Assembly (NCBI GenBank): GCA_947579605.1 | Contig: OX388328.1 | Coordinates: 14,425,684 to 14,489,683, forward strand | Direction of reading: 5' to 3' | DNA: 64,000 nt | Source: Athripsodes cinereus | Lineage: Eukaryota; Arthropoda; Insecta; Trichoptera; Leptoceridae | Shown: positions 22,000-33,152 of the stretch, in pieces | Layout: each line of letters begins with the position of its first letter | Position numbering within the stretch: position 1 is the stretch's first letter | Position numbers and translations under genes: made by a program | The notes under the pieces: model-generated | Database searches by the model: none | Told to the model about the DNA's origin: nothing | The model's input: the letters and a program-made list of their open reading frames with translations, nothing else

Positions 22000-23880
22000 A
22001 AAGAAAAATAATATATTATATAACACATTTTAGATAACTCTCTTACACAGATTTTACAAAAATTATGGTTCGTTTAGTGATACCTAGTTCAATCTTGGTA
22101 CGCTTTATTTAAAATTTATGATTCATGTCTCAGTTTACAGTGTAACATTTTCATTAATTATAATATAATTCAAAGTGATAAATAATTAGTTATCCCTATT
22201 ATTTGGCTATATATTCTTGTTATTATATATATAAAATATAATATATGTAAGTATTAAATGTCTTATAAATTAAATTCATATAAAACACTGCAATTGGCCT
22301 TATTTTTTTGTTACTATGACTTAAGTTCCTTATGCTTTATGTGCTGTTGTGTTTAAATTAACAAATATATTCTTACCTTTATAATAATTAATGCTCTCTT
22401 AGAATCACAAGGCAGAACCAGCTTCCAAGATTCAGGGTGCCTTTGCATTAATCATGTAATCTTTTCCTAGCCCTCAAATGTCATTGTCATGGTAATGAAT
22501 AATCCTTTAACATCAGAATCGTTTTAATCAATGTTTATTGTTATGCATTTTCCATTATTTCTGTAAAAAGGTAAAAAAAACAAAGTTTTAATATCTTGTT
22601 GTAAATTACTCACGATTAAATACGATTAATATGATTTCTTCATAATGTTGCATCTACTAACTTAATATTATCAATATCAATTAAATAATATCACGGTATT
22701 TCTTAAAATAGTAAATTACTTCAGATGTAATTGTATAATGTCAGTTTATAAGTTCATAATGAATTAAATGAAATGAGTTGTCAAACAAAACTGACTCCTG
22801 TAACAAATGTTATATTTACTTGTGTTTTTAAGGCATAACCTCAAACATTTCTTCGTAGAAACTAATGTATCATATTACTTAGTTCATTATATCTATTGGT
22901 TTTATATGAATGTGTACATAAACATCATTATTACCTTTTATTTAGTCCAAAAATATTTGTTATAGTGTTCACTATCACTTCACTTAATTCACTCTGTACA
23001 TAATATTGTGTATGAGTGGTACCACTCACATTTGTATATAATATAATGTACAATATTTTATTGTCATACTATGAAGTTTATTATTTTATAAAATGTAGTA
23101 GTTAAACAAATAATTCTGTACGGAACGCAGACTTTACAAAATAGACATATTATAGCGTCTTTATTTTGTCAAAATATAAATGGCGTCGTTTCCAATATGT
23201 CAAATTATCGAGCGACGTGATTGGCCGACGTAGAATATTTATAAAACGATGTTGCCGTTAACAAAAAATAATGTTTTTTCGTTTCTTGAATCTTCATGTA
23301 ACACGTTCAAATTATTTAAATATTGGTTAATTCGCGTAAAACATGTTGCAAAAGTATTAAAAAAACACAAATTAAACTATTTTATGTAACATACATTTAT
23401 AATGATACATTTACTCGAAATAAATTATCGATATTTTCTTAATTAATTTTAGTATGGCAATATAATATGGTACACAATTTTGGCGGTAAAGAATATTTTC
23501 TTACCCTTTCAAACTGACGTAAAAAACGTATTTTTTATCTCATTCACACTTTTTTTTTACACTCTTTTTTGCTGTTTTTCTCGCTCCTCAAAAAGAAAGT
23601 ACGGCATTTAGTGGGTTTTTATTTCACATAGATACCTCATCTTGTAATGGTCAGGTCAATGGAACGCAAATTCCTTGAAATGGGAGAGTATAGCCCGGTG
23701 AAAGTTTAGTATAGAAATTCAAAAATCATTTTTATAAGATATAAGGATAAGGATTTATACCTATTACCTGTATGTAATTTACAGTTTTCAAGAGTTTATA
23801 AAATAAAATAATTGAAAAAAAAATATGCATTGTTATTTTATGTGTGTATTACTGGTTAATGGCCTTAGTTGCCAAAACCA
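22000..23880. other. Unassigned interior of the pogo composite
   Basis: About 1.9 kb of AT-rich DNA with no frame above 60 codons and no repeat boundary that I could define. Confidence 0.45.
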
Positions 23881-24109
23881 AATAAATTAATTAAAATAAA
23901 TGTGAACTTCGCTTAATTGGGACAGCCGCTTGATTGGGACAAAATGCCCAAGTCCCGATGTGTCCCAATTAAGCGGAATCGACTGTATTAAAAAAGATAC
24001 CTACATTTATTTTTCATTTTTCCCCTTTTTGTAATAGGTATACTGCTGCCAGGCATCCAGAATATTTCAATTTTTATTGAAACGAAGAGGATGACTTGTA
24101 TGTTATCTC

Positions 24110-24245
24110 CCACAACATTCAGACACAAGGATTGACAGACGCCGTATAGAGGACGGGACGCCATATAGATCTACTTCTTTCTCTTTCTTCACATTCATAC
24201 AAGTCTCATACACGCATGCCTGCTGCTCTTACTCAACTCGCGGCC
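24110..24245 (-). pseudogene. LINE family A 3' fragment
   Basis: The - strand matches 8820-8960: GACGGCCGCGAGTTGAGTAA, GCATGCGTGTATGAGACTTG, then the ACTTCTTTCTCTTTCTTC complement. Frame disrupted. A SINE fragment (24010-24105) adjoins it on the left. Confidence 0.6.
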
Positions 24246-24796
24246 GTCAGACAGTTGAAAACAATTAATTATGGTCAAGTTGGTAAAATAAATATTTTAG
24301 TTAGGTTGTGTTGGTAGTAGTCCATGCCCTACGTGTGACGTTAATACTTTAAAATAGTGTCGCTGGGTTTCAAAATTCGCTATTACACATTTTTGTAATT
24401 CGGAGAAATTTAATAAAAGCTATTGAGTACACAAGTATTAAACGTACTTTCCTGAAGTCAAACAAGTTTGTTAATTATAAGATTGTTACAACAAACAGTT
24501 CAATTTTAAAATAAATTTTGCTTTTGAATAAAAATAAACTGTTTATTTTGTATACCTAGATAAAAATAGTTCCTATTGGTTGGTTGAGTTATAGAGGATA
24601 TTAAAAGACACATAAAGGAATATAGCGGGATTCTTTTCTCATCATCATTTTATTTTTTATTGTTTTGTACAATAGGTGAGTGTTTAAAAAAAAGAAGATT
24701 TTCTACAGTTACAGTGATATGTTACAACTAGATTCGCAATGTCATACAAATATTCTCTAAAAATGTGTACCCACCCGTCGAGGTACAATACCTGAG

Positions 24797-24992
24797 TAGT
24801 GATGTGAGTAGAGAAAATTCTCCGGAGAAATTTCTCGAGAACGAGAAATTTCTCCGAGAACTGATTTATTATTATTTTACTGTTAAATAAAAAAAAAAAA
24901 ATTCTCGGTAAATTCTCTACTTCGAGAAATTTACCGAGAAATTTCTCGGTAAATTTCTCCAAAAATTATTTCTTGAGAATTCCACAACACTA
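24797..24992. mobile_element. hAT MITE, 196 bp
   Basis: TAGTGATGTG and CACAACACTA are the ends. The 8-bp duplication TACCTGAG is exact (24789-24796, 24993-25000). Palindromic GAGAAATTTCTC blocks fill the body. The same family forms the outer ends of 55608-57544. Confidence 0.9.
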
Positions 24993-25000
24993 TACCTGAG

Positions 25001-25778
25001 TAATATATATTCATCTCTTTTCTTATGTATATATTCATCTCTATCTACCGGCCTTTGTCGTCTGTAATAATCCCCATTCTCATATTGTCTATCTCTTGTT
25101 ATCTACAAACAATTTATATGTGTGTCGCTTTTTTTCAAACTAAAAATTGCGGCACCAAGGACCGCAAAGAGATTTTATTGATGGTACATGTTTGAGATTC
25201 ATATTGCAAATCTAGGTATAACATATCACTGTACAGTTATAGAATTTTTAAATAAGAATCCAACGACATATTATTTAACTCAATTTTCGTGAAAATGTGT
25301 TATAGCGGGTTTCGAAACTCGGTGACTTAATAGCTTATTTTTCAGGAAATGATAAAATACATAACAAACAAAATTGATTAGGTACTTAAACATTTCAACA
25401 GGTAGAATGTAAAATGTAACTGCGTCTTTTTTTTGTTCAAATATTAGTAATACGAAAATGCCATTACAAATTTCTCAGAAGCCCAGACATTTCTGCCGCA
25501 GTATCAAAACTAAAGTAACTCTATTTGCGTTCTTATTTTAAATGTTAAGTTATTTGAATCTTGCGAATGTATTCCGTGTAATGTTGCCGCATTGCGTCTA
25601 CTACTACTACGGTGTTGCAATATGTAAAAAATAAACTAAAATGAAGAAAAATAAATAAGTTGTTGATAATATGTTGAGGCGACATACACAACAAGGGTCT
25701 ATGAACTCATGGACCTTTTTTTGTAAAAATGAATTCTTGTATGTCTTGTCTGTGCCCATGCTGATTTTCATTGCAATA
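25001..25778. other. AT-rich sequence, no gene recognised
   Basis: No exon, RNA gene or repeat boundary found. Confidence 0.4.
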
Positions 25779-26051
25779 GACCATTAAAGGTCACGTGGTC
25801 TTGTCTATGGATTTGCTTTTGCTTGGGGGGCAAACAGTCAGATTGCGCAAATCATCCTTGTAGGATGTTATGCCATAAGAGAAAAAAAAGAGAGCCAGAC
25901 GACAAAATAATAACAAAATCGACACTGACAGTTTTTTTGATTATTAGGTATTCTTTAGGCGTTCCACCTAATATTACACCGTAATCGTCTGTTGTGTTGG
26001 GATGCCTGATGCCCCTCAATGATTTTTCTGTGACGTCATCCTTTAATGGTC
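25779..26051. mobile_element. 273-bp MITE, copy 1
   Basis: GACCATTAAAGG and CCTTTAATGGTC form the ends, with TA on both sides. The whole unit recurs inverted at 53374-53646 with the same length. Noncoding. A Tc1/mariner-type target duplication is indicated. Confidence 0.88.
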
Positions 26052-26059
26052 TATATCTT

Positions 26060-26820
26060 GATTCTTTATGCCTGTTTTTGAAGGATAGATGTTAATTTTG
26101 TTGGGATTTTTTCGTCAGCGTTGAATTGTAAATTTAATGTTAATTGTATAAGATATAATATATTTGATGTTTTACCAACACTTCGCCTGCCACAGCACAC
26201 TCAAAATCGTGATCTTTTCACGGAGTATATTAATTTATTTATTTATTGTCTTAAGGGACACAAACAGTTCAAATTAACAAATATCAACGTTCAAATTTCT
26301 TCGGCAAACAAACCAATCAAGGTCCCGTAAATTACCGAAGCGTATGACGAACACGTTGCTAGCAAACAGTACCTAATAATATACCATACTTAAATCAAAA
26401 ATAGAAAACAAGACAAAAATCATGAAATTAAATAGTTAAAAATTTACATTACAATTAAATTTATACTACTTAATTAAAATTATTAAAACAAACAATAATT
26501 AAAAAATGTGCACGTATGTGAAATTCTGTGATTAACGTGTCTCAAAATGCCGTTTTGGCTAATGCGTCCTTTTTATAACTACAGCGTCAATTCCAGACAT
26601 AAACAATATGAACAGACATTACAGGTGGGTTATTTATATTTTCATTCAAGAGGATAATATTATGTTCCAAAATAACAACACATCTCAGCTGGAATATCTA
26701 TTAATAACCAGAATTGGAAATCATTAATCTAAATTATAACCTCGCTAACTTGTTAATGAAATAGTTAACTTTATTAATCGTTAAATCCTGCAACTACTTC
26801 TATACCCTCACGCCGTGTCC
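26060..26820. other. AT-rich sequence, no gene recognised
   Basis: A 69-codon frame at 26121 shows no recognised domain. TTTATTTATTTATTG and poly-A tracts hint at a retroposon tail near 26230. Confidence 0.35.
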
Positions 26821-26955
26821 CAAGTGAGGTAAGCAGAGAGAACAGAACGCTAAATAGATCTATCCATACCCACTTCTTTCGCTTCCTCCACTTTCATACA
26901 CTTTCTCATGCACACACGTCGGTTCCTCTCATTCAACACACGGCCGTTCTTTACA
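26820..26955 (-). pseudogene. LINE family A 3' fragment
   Basis: Reverse copy of the same segment as 24110-24245 and 8820-8960 (AACGGCCGTGTGTTGAATGA, GTGTGTGCATGAGAAAGTGT). Confidence 0.6.
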
Positions 26956-27274
26956 TGAATCATAAAAGGAATTGTAGAACGGTTTAACGGTAACATTTTG
27001 CCAAATATGAACTGTAGAGGAATTGCTCAATATGGCCATTTTAGGCCCCCTGTACACCGTAGCTTATTCACGCGCATTCTGTCCACAACACTATTCTTGT
27101 ATCCGCTCATTCGAGAGGGAAAGCGAGAGGATCAATTTGTTAATAGTTAATGCCTGTAACTCCTATATACGAGTATATTTATCTTTCAGTAATTTTTATT
27201 CACGGTTTATATTATGAAGGTCAAGTTCAGGGTTAAAACGGAATTAAGAGTCGTAATATATTTCACGATTTTTA

Positions 27275-27620
27275 CGCGGCGGCAGAACTGCCATCCACAC
27301 TTCTCAGCAGTTTATACAACCAGATAAGTCTCCATATAATCAGTCATGGTCACACAAAAACTTAACAGTCTAATAATGCCGGGAAAAATTCACCTATCCA
27401 GATATACAGGATATCAAAGGATTAGGCTCAAAACACAGCGGGTTCAAAATACCAGCATTGTGCCTGAAATATTTGTGTTCAAAAACTTTCTTACAATACA
27501 TATAACAAGTGTTTATTATAATAGATTTTTGAATTTTAATGTACAAATTAACCGGTAAATCTAATTATTGTAAATTATTTATTAAAGATTTCGGAGTTAC
27601 TCCTGTAGCTGACATGACTA
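27275..27620. repeat. Dispersed repeat R3, copy 1 of 3
   Basis: Contains CGGCGGCAGAACTGCCATCC, ACCAGATAAGTCTCCATAT, CTTAACAGTCTAATAATGCC and TTCACCTATCCAGATATAC. Copies are at 45770-46000 and 54185-54535. In the last, a - strand LINE protein fragment follows, so this may be the 3' region of that LINE. Confidence 0.75.
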
Positions 27621-27706
27621 AAGGTACAGTCAAACTTGATTAACTCGAACTTCTATAACTCGAATTTGCGAATAATTCGAATTTTTTTCAAGTCCCTTTA
27701 AAAACG

Positions 27707-27757
27707 GTCATGGACCCTGACTAAAGATATGTATTACCTTTAGTCAGGGTCCATGAC
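27707..27757. repeat. Perfect 20-bp hairpin
   Basis: The arms GTCATGGACCCTGACTAAAG (27707-27726) and its exact complement (27738-27757) are separated by 11 nt. It follows a pogo-like end (CAGTCAAACTTGATTAACTC at 27627). It is more likely a transposon end or a foldback than a terminator, because no gene points into it. Confidence 0.8.
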
Positions 27758-27779
27758 TACCAAAAGTGATCACTTAAAC

Positions 27780-28238
27780 TAAGGTGACCAACTATTTTTT
27801 GTTCAAAAAGAGTACACTTTGCAAGTATTTCATAGGTAAAAAAAGAAGAAAAAACCATAAAAACTTTATTTTCTTTAAAAAACATATTTTTCTTCGGACT
27901 GGATTTTTTTGCTAAATGAGGATGTTCGTCTAATAATGTAGCCACATCCGAACAACTTTCATTTTGCATATTAAATTTGACTGTTAAGACGGCAGATAAT
28001 GTTTTTACAGAAAGTTGCGACTTCTCACTGCTCCAATAATCATTCCCTAGTGAAAATACCCTTTCAACAGCAGTATGTGTTAGTACCTGGACAACAATAG
28101 TAGTGCCTGGACAACATAAGGAAATTTCTATTATATAAAATTATACAAATGAGTACTTTCAGAAAACAGGATTTGAAAAGAGTACGGTTTGCGAAAAAAG
28201 AGTACAAAACTCAATAAATGAGTATAGTTGGTCACCTT
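27780..28238 (-). mobile_element. hAT element remnant, 459 bp
   Basis: AAGGTGACCAACTAT at the left and ATAGTTGGTCACCTT at the right, with the exact 8-bp duplication ACTTAAAC (27772-27779 and 28239-28246). The - strand keeps a 70-codon frame (CSDVATLLDEHPHLAKK) that may be a transposase remnant, but no catalytic motif is visible. Confidence 0.88.
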
Positions 28239-28289
28239 ACTTAAACCAGCCTAGAACCAAGTCTCTCAGTTCGCTCCTTCCGATTAGAT

Positions 28290-28849
28290 CAGTGGTTCTT
28301 ATAACCTTTTTGGGGGTACCGAACCCCACCAGTTACATATGCATTCACCGAACCCCTCCTAATTTGAAAAATAAAATTAGATTTTTACAAACTCAAAGCA
28401 TGGTATATAATTATATATTTAAGTGTACAAAATGAAAAAAAAAAAAAACAAAGATCAAACATTAAATTTTAATGGTTCAATCAAAACATGAAACATATTA
28501 ATTAATATTAAATCAGTGAGACTTCTGCAGTTGCCTTTCAGAAACCAATTCAGAAATTCGCGGCTTTACCTTGACAAGTACCACTCTCATGTCATTTTCA
28601 CAACAAAGTCTATTCCTCTTCTTCGTTTTTATATCCAACATCTTCGAAAAGGATTGCTCGCAAAGATAATATATTAGAATAAACTGGCAACATTGTTTTT
28701 CAAACTTGTGGTTTGAAGGAATTATCAGAGTATTTTTTTCTTATTCCAACTCTCAAAACTATCTTGCCTTTAAAATGATTTTCACCGAACCCCCAAGACT
28801 GACTCACCGAACCCCTGGGGTTCGATCGAACCCAGGTTAAGAACCACTG
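28290..28849 (-). mobile_element. hAT element remnant, 560 bp
   Basis: CAGTGGTTCTTATAACC and GGTTAAGAACCACTG bound the element. GATTAGAT is duplicated exactly at 28282-28289 and 28850-28857. CGAACCCC blocks repeat at both ends. The interior on the - strand looks like degenerate hAT C-terminal coding sequence. Confidence 0.9.
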
Positions 28850-29239
28850 GATTAGATGTTACATTGTGTATAAACATGGTTCTCCAATCTGTCTGATTGG
28901 TTTTGTCATCTGCGTGTTGTCCCCAAATTTAGTTGAACAATAATAGAAAAATGGTAAACATACTATAGAGAGTAGAAAAAGAAGAAGTTCTCTATTAATG
29001 TGTATGGGCCTTTAGTATTAGTATTTATATTTTATTATTCATTATTGTATGTATGTAGTATTATTGTAATTTATGTTTGTAATTGTATACCTATGTGTGT
29101 GTATTGTATTTATATTGTCAATTAATTTATGTACTGTGAACAATTACTCATAATGCCGCTTAGGACCGGAAGAAAAAATAACAGTCACAATTGAGTCAAG
29201 TCAGAGTTCTTAATAACATCTGCTATTTTTTTAGTTATA

Positions 29240-29330
29240 GACAGCCGGTGTACCGTAGAGGTAAGGCTCTTGCATTTGAGTCACGAAGTTCCGTATCCCA
29301 GCCTGGGCAAAATGAAAATGTTATTTTTGC
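29240..29330 (+). repeat. tRNA-derived SINE head
   Basis: ACCGTAGAGGTAAGGCTC (A-box-like) and GTTCCGTATCCCAGCCTG (weak B box) lie at tRNA-like spacing after ACAGCCGGTG. A fragment of the TAG-tailed SINE follows at 29395-29480. Confidence 0.5.
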
Positions 29331-29956
29331 AACCTGCTTTCTAAAAAATTGTACTGCGTTACTAGTCTATATTTCAAGCCGATTGAGTGGAGTCCCCAGT
29401 AAAGAGTAGATCTCCCACTCTTTTATGCAAGTGTTTCAGTGTCCTATAAAAGATAGGTGTTTGTAAAATCTATTTGTAAAATAAGTTCGATACAAAATTC
29501 TTGATACGGTGATTTGTAGCAGGGATGTCGCGAATATTCGCATCCGCATCCGTAAATGTGGAGCTTCCGCATGTATTTACACATCCGCATCCGCATTAAT
29601 CAATAAAAAAAAGTTGCGGCAATATTACTTTTTATTACGTATAATGCTCCTATTTTAAATTTCATTTACTAATTGTAATTAGTTAAAATGTAAATAATTT
29701 AATAATAATAATAATAACAGCTTTATTGATATAAATAAATTCAATTTTAACATATTCATTATATGATTCACCTAACTAGGCTACAGCCCGTACTAAGGTA
29801 GATCAATTTATGTGTGGTCAAAGAACATTGCTCTTAGTTAAAGTAACGTTAACTAAAAAACTTAATTAATTAACATAAAATAAAGAGAAAACTAAATAAA
29901 AAGACAGAACAATAATATGCACTTTATATACATTTACACCCATGCACACACATGTA

Positions 29957-30020
29957 CTACAGACACACACACACACACACACACCCGCACCCACACACGC
30001 CCACACCCACCCACACGATG
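29957..30020. repeat. AC microsatellite in the LINE 3' UTR
   Basis: (AC)n followed by CCCACACC-type imperfect repeats. It lies between the ORF2 stop and the LINE tail. Confidence 0.85.
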
Positions 30021-30122
30021 AGTGTTAAACATTTATAAACGCGTATAAACGCGTATAACCATATAAACATACACAACACATATACAAACCCAAGGGCACT
30101 GTATGAGAGACGCTCGAAGAGG

Positions 30123-33100
30123 CTAAGCCGGTATGTAGTTAAGTATACGTTCTGTCTCGCCGCGTCCAATTTTAAGCAACCAGTCCGTAATGAGTCTTTT
30201 AGGTAAGGAGTTGTTTGTCATTTGTCGTTTAGTCAGTACATTGTCCTGTATTTTGTTAAGGAGTCTTGGTGCCTGAAAAGTAAAATGTCTTTGTGCAAAT
30301 TTGGTCCTCGTTTTTGGTACTTTGTAAAATTGTTTATTTCTGCATCTTGTCGATAAATTGTGCGTTATCTGTGTCTGTAAGTGCCCGTGCTTAATGTAGT
30401 GTAAGATTATATTTTTTGTATATGTCTGTCTTATGTCCAATACACCGAATTGTTGGAAGAGAGCAGCTGATGGGAATCTGTAAGGTTTTTTGTTGATTAC
30501 TCGGATAATTGATTTCTGAGCCTTTATTAATGGATCTAGAGCTGTCAGTGAAGCTCCCCCCCAACCAAGAATACCATACGACAAAATACTATGCACCAGA
30601 GCAAAGTATACGGTCTTCATCATACTGATAGGCAGCATGTTCCTCACCTCTTTGAAGACGTGCAAGGTACTTCTGAGTCTATTTGCTGTATTTGCAATGT
30701 GCTCTTTCCAGCCGAATCTTTCATCGATCAATATACCGAGGTACTTAGCATTTCTTACTTTTTTAGTGATTGGACAATTGCATGGTAGTATGTCTGCGGT
30801 AACAGTGTCACAGTTGTGTATTTTAATTGTTTTATTTTTTACATAGTCATCGTCTCTGTTTGTTATATTGATTGTCATGTAATTAGTTTTGTCCACGTTG
30901 AGAGTTAGTAGATTAGAGTCCAGCCATCTCTTCACCAGACTCAGTCCCCTCTCTGCCCTCTCATGAACACTGTCCCATGTTCCACCATGAAAAATAAGTG
31001 CCGTATCGTCAGCAAATGACACTACATCTCCGTAATCCAGGACAATATTCGTCAGATCGTTGATGTACGTGAGGAAGAGAATTGGACCCAGTACGCTTCC
31101 CTGTGGGACTCCGAACCTGATGTGCGCCCTGTCACTCAAGTAATTTCCAATTTTTGTTTTTTGTGTCCTGCTAGTCAAATAGTCAGAAAACCACTTATGT
31201 GCCGTTCCACGAATCCCCAGTTTCGACAGCTTTGCTAACAACAATGCATGGGAGACTGTGTCGAAAGCTTTTGCGAGATCAAGAAATACAGTAATACATT
31301 TTTCCCCCTTATCTAATATATTGACAACTCTTTGTGTGAGATAACCAATCGCCTCTTGTGTACCCCTGTTTTTGCGAAAGCCAAATTGTTTTTCAGATAA
31401 AATATTATTTTTTTCAAAGAAATCCAATAATCTACATTTAGCGGCTGTTTCAATTACTTTCGATAGTGAATTTAATAAACTTATGGGTCTATAGCACCCT
31501 ATATCATCTTTTTTCCCACTCTTGTATATCGGACATACAACGGCTTCCTTTAAGTGGTTTGGGAAAATACCATCTGACAAGCTCATGTTCGTAACAAATT
31601 GAATTGGCGTCTTAAGGCTATCAATGCACCATTTTAAAATTCGCGTCGAGATAAGGTCTGTACCGACAGTAGTTTTGTCTTTTAAATTTTTGATTATTTT
31701 TTCTATTTCATTAGTGGTTACTGGTTCAAGATGGTGCATTACATTGTTAGTAACTATCGTGTTTGTTTCATACTCCATTAATTGCAGTTGTGCTTCAGTT
31801 TTTTTTATATTATTTAGAGTCTTCTGAGCCAGTGAACCTCCTACATTTATGAAGTATTCATTCACAAATTTGGTTGCAATTTCGCTATTTTTATCATCTA
31901 TTTTGTAAGTATTATTGTTTATAGTCAAACTCTCTAACATACATTTTGATTTCTTTTTATTGACAACTTCATTTAACAAGTCCCAAGTTTTTTTGGCGTC
32001 GTTTGAAACGGATTTAAATTTCTGCGTGTAGTATTTGTTTTTTGCTGATATTAAAAGAGATTTGCAAGCGTTACGGAATTTAATGTAAGTATTTTTTATT
32101 TGAGTATCATGGGGGTACTTTTTAGTCTTCATGTGGAGCGCATCTCTCACATTTATACTACGAAGTAGACCCGGAGTTATCCATGGTTTTAGTCTACGTT
32201 TAGAGTGGGGAACATGTTTCACGGATGTATGAGCTCCTATAATGCTGTTCAATGTATTCACGATATAATCCGTAGCCTCATTCACATTCGTCATATTGTA
32301 TAGGGATGTCCAATCTACTTTTGCCGTATCCTGTCTGACTTTTTCATAATCTATTCTTATCTGGGTTGTCGTAGGGGTGCCCAATGTCTGCAGCTTACTT
32401 TGTTTCAGATAGAGTATGGTTGGATAATGATCCGTTATTAGACAATCGCATATGATACCCGTTATATTAGATTTATCACGTCTAGTTCTTATAAATATAT
32501 GATCTAACAATGAGTCTATCCTAGTAGGGAGGTTGATTGCGGAAAGCATTCCTTGTTCTGCAAGTAGTCCAAGATAATCTTCTATTTGTTTATTATTTTT
32601 TTGCAATATATCTATATTGATATCACCCACTATAATATATTCCCCATTATCATTACTTTCAAGCAGACTTGAGAGGGAATCAATGAATGGTATCAGATTA
32701 TGGGTAGCTGGCGATCTATATATACCTAATATAGTTATTTCCCCATTTAAAATGACTCTGAGACAATTTGCGCCCAAAATCACAGGTTCATCGACCAAAG
32801 CGTTTAAGTTTTTTCTTATGTATACTACAACTCCATCGTTTTGTTTAAAGTGTCGGGCAGAAGAGTGAACATCATAACCACTTATACTATAGAGAATTAT
32901 ACCATCCCTCAACCAACACTCACTTAATACTATCAAATCAAACTCGCAGTTAATATTCGCAATCATAGCGATCAATCCGTCAAAATTTCTATTGTAACTT
33001 CTTATGTTACAGTGAAGTATTCTAAGTCCTCCACTACCACTGAGAATATCCGAGCATCGCCAGGTAGGAAGCACGAACGTACTTATTGGTTCCGAATCTA

Positions 33101-33152
33101 TTTCCTCCGAAGGATTACTCGCGCCCTCTATATGTGGATAAGCGCAGTACAT
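30123..33152 (-). CDS. LINE ORF2: endonuclease and reverse transcriptase
   Basis: The protein nicks the target DNA and primes reverse transcription of the LINE RNA there. An N-terminal AP-type endonuclease shows HCNIRSYNRN, IVLSECW, IYRSPATHN, IIVGDINID and ITDHYP in order. The RT domain follows with GCYRPISLLNSLSKVIE, FGFRKNRGTQEAI, VFLDLAKAFDTVSH, GVPQGSVLGPILF and the catalytic SFADDTALIF, then KYLGILID. All catalytic acidic residues are present. The open frame extends upstream to 33257, but its first in-frame ATG is at 33152 (about 1009 residues); the frame before that starts with a GTG. It overlaps the end of the preceding frame by 38 bp in a different frame. The intact length suggests recent activity. 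The clade (CR1/Jockey group) is inferred from motif style. Confidence 0.93.
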   Translation of the reverse strand: MYCAYPHIEGASNPSEEIDSEPISTFVLPTWRCSDILSGSGGLRILHCNIRSYNRNFDGLIAMIANINCEFDLIVLSECWLRDGIILYSISGYDVHSSARHFKQNDGVVVYIRKNLNALVDEPVILGANCLRVILNGEITILGIYRSPATHNLIPFIDSLSSLLESNDNGEYIIVGDINIDILQKNNKQIEDYLGLLAEQGMLSAINLPTRIDSLLDHIFIRTRRDKSNITGIICDCLITDHYPTILYLKQSKLQTLGTPTTTQIRIDYEKVRQDTAKVDWTSLYNMTNVNEATDYIVNTLNSIIGAHTSVKHVPHSKRRLKPWITPGLLRSINVRDALHMKTKKYPHDTQIKNTYIKFRNACKSLLISAKNKYYTQKFKSVSNDAKKTWDLLNEVVNKKKSKCMLESLTINNNTYKIDDKNSEIATKFVNEYFINVGGSLAQKTLNNIKKTEAQLQLMEYETNTIVTNNVMHHLEPVTTNEIEKIIKNLKDKTTVGTDLISTRILKWCIDSLKTPIQFVTNMSLSDGIFPNHLKEAVVCPIYKSGKKDDIGCYRPISLLNSLSKVIETAAKCRLLDFFEKNNILSEKQFGFRKNRGTQEAIGYLTQRVVNILDKGEKCITVFLDLAKAFDTVSHALLLAKLSKLGIRGTAHKWFSDYLTSRTQKTKIGNYLSDRAHIRFGVPQGSVLGPILFLTYINDLTNIVLDYGDVVSFADDTALIFHGGTWDSVHERAERGLSLVKRWLDSNLLTLNVDKTNYMTINITNRDDDYVKNKTIKIHNCDTVTADILPCNCPITKKVRNAKYLGILIDERFGWKEHIANTANRLRSTLHVFKEVRNMLPISMMKTVYFALVHSILSYGILGWGGASLTALDPLIKAQKSIIRVINKKPYRFPSAALFQQFGVLDIRQTYTKNIILHYIKHGHLQTQITHNLSTRCRNKQFYKVPKTRTKFAQRHFTFQAPRLLNKIQDNVLTKRQMTNNSLPKRLITDWLLKIGRGETERILNYIPA

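Larger units (their letters stand above)
19569..23985. mobile_element. 4.4-kb composite with pogo-type inverted repeats
   Basis: The left end CAGTCGATTCCGCTTAATTG and the right end CAATTAAGCGGAATCGACTG are exact inverses, flanked by TA on both sides (19567-19568, 23986-23987). GCTTAATTGGGACA is repeated in the subterminal regions of both ends. These are features of pogo/Tigger elements. No frame over 80 codons resembles a transposase. The interior holds a dispersed repeat (19891-20393), a SINE fragment (20890-21200) and a local duplication (21728-21905). Confidence 0.8.

Noticed and set aside
27707..27757. Rho-independent-type terminator
   Set aside because: The sequence is eukaryotic, no gene ends into it, and no T-run follows the hairpin in a meaningful way.
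29957..30169. 70-codon frame on the - strand
   Set aside because: It runs through the AC microsatellite in the LINE 3' UTR and produces an artefactual CGCGCVCVCV-type end.
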